Assembly (NCBI GenBank): GCA_028679985.1
Contig: JAJRAH010000084.1
Coordinates: 1-9,744 of the forward strand
Length of the DNA stretch: 9,744 nucleotides
Origin: Methanomassiliicoccales archaeon
GTDB lineage: Archaea; Thermoplasmatota; Thermoplasmata; Methanomassiliicoccales; JACIVX01
Direction of reading: 5' to 3'
The translations under genes were made by a program, and so were the position numbers. A model generated the notes under the pieces. It did no database searches and was not told the origin of the DNA. It saw only the letters and a list, made by a program, of their open reading frames with translations. Positions 6,744 through 9,744 of this stretch are shown one piece after another; the stretch's first letter is position 1, and the number at the start of each line of letters is the position of its first letter.

Positions 6744-7124
6744 TCACTTGATGAGGACGGCGTTGACGCATCCGTCCTTTCCCGGTCTTGAAGTGACCTT
6801 TGCCAGACCAATCTCAGTCTGTATCGTGGCGCCCTTGTTTATGATGTTCCTTTGGACGTAGTGAGGGTTGGCTGGATTCTCTTTGACCGTAATGATCTTG
6901 GCCTTCTGGCCCTTGTTGGTGGCAGGATCGATGACATTGGCGACATTCGTTGCGAACATCTTCGTTTTCTCTCCTCCTCCGAGAGTCCTGACGTTCACCA
7001 TGCGCTCCTCACCCAGATACGTCGGCTGTGCCTCAGTGCCTACCTCAAACCTTCGCTTCTTTCTGCTCAGACGGAGTCTTCCGCCGGAAGGCTTTCTTCC
7101 TTTTCTTCCCTGCCAAAGGGCCAT
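6744..7124 (-). CDS. rps8e: 30S ribosomal protein S8e
   Basis: A 126-residue small-subunit ribosomal protein of the archaeal/eukaryotic S8e family. Recognisable parts are the basic N-terminus MALWQGRKGRKPSGGR, the VNVRTLGGGEKTKMFATNVANV strand region (shown here in shortened form as RTLGGGEKTKMFATN), the ENPANPHYVQRNIINKGA signature and the C-terminal AKVTSRPGKDGCVNAVLI. Length is normal. The start is supported by GAGG (7132-7135) 7 nt upstream and a TATA box at 7158-7165. It lies upstream of srp19 on the same strand, so ribosome assembly and SRP genes sit together. Confidence 0.96.
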   Translation of the reverse strand: MALWQGRKGRKPSGGRLRLSRKKRRFEVGTEAQPTYLGEERMVNVRTLGGGEKTKMFATNVANVIDPATNKGQKAKIITVKENPANPHYVQRNIINKGATIQTEIGLAKVTSRPGKDGCVNAVLIK

Positions 7125-7131
7125 CTTGAAT

Positions 7132-7165
7132 CCTCGGCAGACTAAAAAGGAAGGTCGTATAAATA
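7132..7165 (-). promoter_or_regulatory. TATA box and Shine-Dalgarno site of rps8e
   Basis: Minus-strand TATTTATA (7158-7165) predicts transcription near 7135, and GAGG (7132-7135) lies right there, 7 nt before the ATG. The leader would be only about 11 nt with the ribosome site at its very 5' end. Confidence 0.65.
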
Positions 7166-7589
7166 CATTTGCGGGGTGGAGAATGGGTTCATGAATCTTC
7201 CTGGCTCTCCGAAGCGCTCTGCCTGTTCTCCTTGCCTGTCACGTTCAATTCCGTCCCTAGTGGTGCGGGTTTCTGATGTCATTCCATCGCGATCAGATTG
7301 GCATTCGACAGGCGACAACTAGAAGTTCCTCGATCGAAGACCGAGTGGAGTCACGCATCTGACGATCTCAGCGTTCTGGAGCAGGAAAAATGGGAGAGGA
7401 GACGGGTCCTGTCCCGCAGCCTTCAACGGGCAGACATACCTTGGGCAGGACTCGCCAATCGAAATATCTACAGTTCTATCATAAGAACGATCGTCCCTGA
7501 GTTCCTATCAGTGATTCTCTTGATTGAGACGAGCCGTCAGAACAAGGAAGCATTCTTCCTAAGTCGCCAACTCAAGAAGACTGTTGTCA
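7166..7589. other. Stretch without a confident gene
   Basis: This gap separates the divergent rps8e and membrane-protein genes. One plus-strand frame stays open from a TTG at 7298 to a TAA at 7703-7705 (135 residues, running past this gap), but its translation is hydrophilic, arginine-rich and unlike any family I know, has no Shine-Dalgarno site, and its wobble positions show no strong G/C preference. A 43-residue ORF from the ATG at 7192 is likewise unsupported. No tRNA, terminator or clear repeat was seen. CGAAATATCTA at 7460-7470 is a weak BRE/TATA-like match. Confidence 0.5.
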
Positions 7590-8108
7590 ATGTTCTTGTG
7601 CGATTCCCAAGGTCAGGACGCCGAGAATTGCCAGTCTCTCCACTCGATCATCAGCGCCGTAACGACCATCCGAAAGATTCTTGTGATGCTGCAGGCATCG
7701 AATAACTGCGGTGGGATCTTGACCACAGAGGAACCGTCCATAGGAATAGGCAGTTTCCTAAACCGTGAGTTTCGACTGTGGATAGTGATCGTCGGTTTGA
7801 TCGGGACTCTGATGCCTTGGTACGTCCGCGAGTATGGAATCCCGTCCTCCGTCAATCTTCTTGATATGCTGGTGAACCCAGGCAGTCTTGAACTCATGTT
7901 TGCGAGTCTGTCGTTCTATGCAGGACTAGCAGCCTGCGCAATGCGGTACGTCAGATGGTCGATCTTCGGCGAGATGTGCATGATACCAGCCGTTGCGGTG
8001 GGTCTATTCTCTATGCGCGGTTGGTCTATCGGCGCAGGACAGGTCGTAGACTGGATAGTCACGATTGTGATTGGCATTGTCATTTATGCGAGGACCTTGA
8101 AGTACTGA
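7590..8108 (+). CDS. Hypothetical membrane protein with about four transmembrane segments
   Basis: I do not recognise this protein. From the first ATG it has 172 residues. After a polar N-terminal part come four hydrophobic segments: LWIVIVGLIGTLMPWYV, MFASLSFYAGLAACAMRY, IFGEMCMIPAVAVGLFSM and VVDWIVTIVIGIVIYA, joined by short loops, with a polar YARTLKY end. The alternating Arg/aromatic loops and the spacing suggest a small four-helix membrane protein. The start is uncertain: TTG 7584, ATG 7590 and ATG 7686 are in frame and none has a Shine-Dalgarno site or a well-placed TATA box. The ATG at 7686 would keep all four helices (140 residues). It stands alone on the plus strand between minus-strand genes, so context gives no function. 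Confidence 0.65.
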   Translation: MFLCDSQGQDAENCQSLHSIISAVTTIRKILVMLQASNNCGGILTTEEPSIGIGSFLNREFRLWIVIVGLIGTLMPWYVREYGIPSSVNLLDMLVNPGSLELMFASLSFYAGLAACAMRYVRWSIFGEMCMIPAVAVGLFSMRGWSIGAGQVVDWIVTIVIGIVIYARTLKY

Positions 8109-8169
8109 ATCCGGAAAAACGCGCAGCCTCGAGCCTCCGGTATTTCCGTTGCCCGAGACCTCCAGTCTA

Positions 8170-8198
8170 CAATGGTGCCATCGGATAATGTGCCATTG
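8170..8198. repeat. Small inverted repeat between convergent genes
   Basis: CAATGG (8170-8175) and CCATTG (8193-8198) form a 6-bp inverted repeat with a 17-bp spacer, within the 126-bp gap between the convergent membrane-protein and phosphoesterase genes. No T-run follows on either strand, so it is a weak terminator candidate. The rest of the gap holds nothing I can name. Confidence 0.25.
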
Positions 8199-8234
8199 CT
8201 CAACTGCATCAGTACGAGCTGTCGCATACAAGTG

Positions 8235-8879
8235 TCAATATTCGACGAGTCTCTCGAGAAGGCGCGCTTCAACCTTGTCGTTCAAGTCAACAATCGCGGC
8301 CCTGGCATCCTTGGCCGCTCCGGGATTGAGAATCAACGTACCATCTTCATTTGAGATCCCCGGGGCCTCGTGAATATGTCCCGATAACACTGCCTTCGGG
8401 TGAAACTCATTCACGAGCTTCCTGATCGCGGTGGATCCTCCAAGTCTACCGGAGAACGCCATGTCGTTCGCACCAAACGGTGGTGTATGAGTCACAAGTA
8501 CGACGTCCTTCTCCATTAGCGGGCGCAGGGAGTGCTCTATCTCGTCCTCAGTAAGCTCGTAAGGCGTGCCAAACAATGTCGGATTGGATCCTCCCATGCC
8601 CACGAAGGTCTGATTCCCAATCCTCACTCTCTTCTTGTGGAGGGAGATCGCCTTCTTCTCGATTACTTCAATGACGCCGGGAGGATCGCAGTTTCCCGGG
8701 ATTGCGTACACAGGAACGATCATGCTCTCGAAGAAGTGTCCCGCCCACTCGGGTGGACCGAACCTCGTTATGTCTCCCAGCACGATGACTCCGTCGGCTC
8801 CGAGTTCCTTGGCAATGCGGTTCGTCCATTCGATGACCCTTTCCCGGCCGTGAATGTCGGAGATTACGAGGAACCTCAT
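8235..8879 (-). CDS. COG2129-like metallophosphoesterase
   Basis: A 214-residue calcineurin-like phosphoesterase of the Icc-related COG2129 type. Metal-site motifs in order: SDIHGR (D8, H10), LGDITRFG (D36), PGNCDP (N63), THTPPFG (H131) and SGHIHEAPG (H168, H170), followed by NPGAA. GNCD in place of the common GNHD is usual in this subgroup, so it is not a defect. The substrate is unknown. The ATG at 8877-8879 gives MRFLVISDIHG, the normal family start. GAGGTG on the minus strand ends 22 nt upstream, too far for a Shine-Dalgarno site, and no good TATA box stands at the leaderless distance. It lies 83 bp behind the A22 protease gene on the same strand, possibly in one transcript. Confidence 0.9.
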   Translation of the reverse strand: MRFLVISDIHGRERVIEWTNRIAKELGADGVIVLGDITRFGPPEWAGHFFESMIVPVYAIPGNCDPPGVIEVIEKKAISLHKKRVRIGNQTFVGMGGSNPTLFGTPYELTEDEIEHSLRPLMEKDVVLVTHTPPFGANDMAFSGRLGGSTAIRKLVNEFHPKAVLSGHIHEAPGISNEDGTLILNPGAAKDARAAIVDLNDKVEARLLERLVEY

Positions 8880-8962
8880 CGGAGCACTTGGCCGACTAAC
8901 GCACCTCGCGTAGATTAGCTTTTCTTGGTGGAGAAAGACGAAGGCGTCAAAGAGGTGCGGAC

Positions 8963-9744
8963 TCAGAAGATCCCAAAGTTGAGATTTTGGAAGATCAGCA
9001 GATACGTGACCATGAATCCGAAAAGCGTTCCGCCGTTCAGAAGCGGAAGTCCAGCCTGCGGTCTTCCAGTCAAGACGAACCTCATCAGAGCCAGGAAACC
9101 TATCGTGCCTCCAAGCAATGCCCCAAGGGCGACAATCAGATTCGCATTTCCGATGCCATTGGCGATTGAAGGGAGAAACACGTAAGTCGAGACGACCAGT
9201 ATACCCGGAATCACCGCGTCGCCGACTCCCATGAACATCGCCTCTCTCTCCTTGTTATCCGTGGTGATGTCCTCTTTCTTCAGATCCGACAATTTGAACT
9301 CTCGGCTCTTCGGAATGACGAACAACACCGGCAGCTGCATCGGGGCCACTCCGCCAGCGAGGGTGACCATGTGCTTCGTCCAGTACACAGATACAGCATC
9401 GTACAGGGCCAGGATGACAAGGAGTATGATCGCTGGCAGGATTCCCAGCGACATGCCGAGAACGACCGTCACGCCGAAAGCGGCAAGAATTGCGACGAGA
9501 TCGACCGTGTACCATTCCGGTCTGATGAGCACGGATGCGATCAGCAACGCACTGATTGCTATCGAGAGGAAGAAGTCGAGAAGAACATCTTGATAGATGG
9601 CGTACAGGATCGGAAGGAAGACGAAGACGAGGGTCACCGCCATGGCGCCCATGAATATCGCTCGGATTATGCCTCTCCGGCGTAATCTGATAAGAACCAG
9701 AACGAGTATCGTTATCAGAATGATGATGAGGAAGTAGACGAGCG
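8963..9744 (-). CDS. Presenilin/signal-peptide-peptidase-like A22 membrane protease, 5' end outside the window
   Basis: An intramembrane aspartyl protease homologue, which cuts membrane proteins within the bilayer. The frame is open through the right edge, so the ATG at 9652 is internal: the 30 codons before it encode a hydrophobic helix (FLIIILITILVLVLI) and an RLRRRG loop, and 259 residues are visible. Counted from that ATG, the catalytic motifs are LALYDAV (Asp85), MGVGDAV (Asp145, the GxGD motif) and a PAL-like QAGLPLLNGG (199-208). A polar loop of roughly 30 residues separates the two aspartates, as in archaeal presenilin homologues. At least seven hydrophobic segments are visible. Substrate and partners are unknown. 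The gene precedes the COG2129-like phosphoesterase. Confidence 0.9.
   Translation of the reverse strand, partial: LVYFLIIILITILVLVLIRLRRRGIIRAIFMGAMAVTLVFVFLPILYAIYQDVLLDFFLSIAISALLIASVLIRPEWYTVDLVAILAAFGVTVVLGMSLGILPAIILLVILALYDAVSVYWTKHMVTLAGGVAPMQLPVLFVIPKSREFKLSDLKKEDITTDNKEREAMFMGVGDAVIPGILVVSTYVFLPSIANGIGNANLIVALGALLGGTIGFLALMRFVLTGRPQAGLPLLNGGTLFGFMVTYLLIFQNLNFGIF

Noticed and set aside
6704..6811. N-terminal extension of SRP19 to the ATG at 6811
   Set aside because: It overlaps the end of rps8e, resembles no SRP19, and would read across the TATA box of srp19.
7230..7270. Possible tRNA T-arm (GTTCAATTC)
   Set aside because: The flanking bases do not pair to form a T stem, and no acceptor or anticodon arm could be found.
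8111..8149. CGGAAA/TTTCCG inverted repeat
   Set aside because: Six-base arms with a spacer of about 27 bases are expected by chance at this scale.
1..9744. CRISPR, insertion sequence, integrase, toxin-antitoxin or other defence island
   Set aside because: No direct repeat array, terminal inverted repeats, transposase or nuclease motifs were seen, and the recognised genes are core metabolism, translation and protein targeting.

Overview
The window looks archaeal, most probably Euryarchaeota sensu lato and perhaps a Thermoplasmatota-like lineage; the phylum is a guess. The support is archaeal-type genes (30S ribosomal protein S8e, SRP19, a DUF211 protein, a presenilin-like A22 membrane protease, a DUF2148 protein, a fused NAD(P)H-hydrate epimerase/dehydratase) and archaeal promoters (TATA boxes, some preceded by purine-rich BRE-like bases). 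Several TATA boxes sit about 26-27 nt before the start codon, which implies leaderless mRNAs. No CRISPR array, insertion sequence, phage gene, tRNA or rRNA was seen.

Left part (1-3078, + strand): the 3' part of a [NiFe] hydrogenase small subunit, open to the window edge, overlaps by 4 bp the complete large subunit. Together they resemble group 3c (MvhG/MvhA, the electron-input module of heterodisulfide reductase complexes). After 108 bp comes a DUF2148 protein with a four-cysteine, probably Fe-S, motif.

Middle part (3063-6422): three minus-strand genes are read leftward: a bifunctional NAD(P)H-hydrate repair enzyme (nnrDE), a YfcE/MJ0936-like metallophosphoesterase, and an SbcD-related (COG1407-like) metallophosphoesterase. 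nnrDE diverges from a small DUF211 gene, with facing TATA boxes in a 106-bp promoter region. The two convergent pairs (DUF2148/COG1407 esterase and DUF211/srp19) overlap tail to tail by 16 and 13 bp.

Right part (6410-9744): a translation/secretion pair, rps8e then srp19 (minus), each with its own TATA box. It is followed by about 430 bp without a confident gene, a four-TM protein of unknown function (+), a third metallophosphoesterase (COG2129-like, minus) and the C-terminal part of a presenilin-type intramembrane aspartyl protease (minus, running off the right edge).

Most of the window is housekeeping and energy metabolism rather than a mobile or defence island, and I found no clear new system. 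The points most worth following are the DUF2148 protein behind the hydrogenase, the mixed leaderless/Shine-Dalgarno start architecture, the TATA box built into the last codons of nnrDE, and the unidentified membrane protein with the weakly coding stretch before it.
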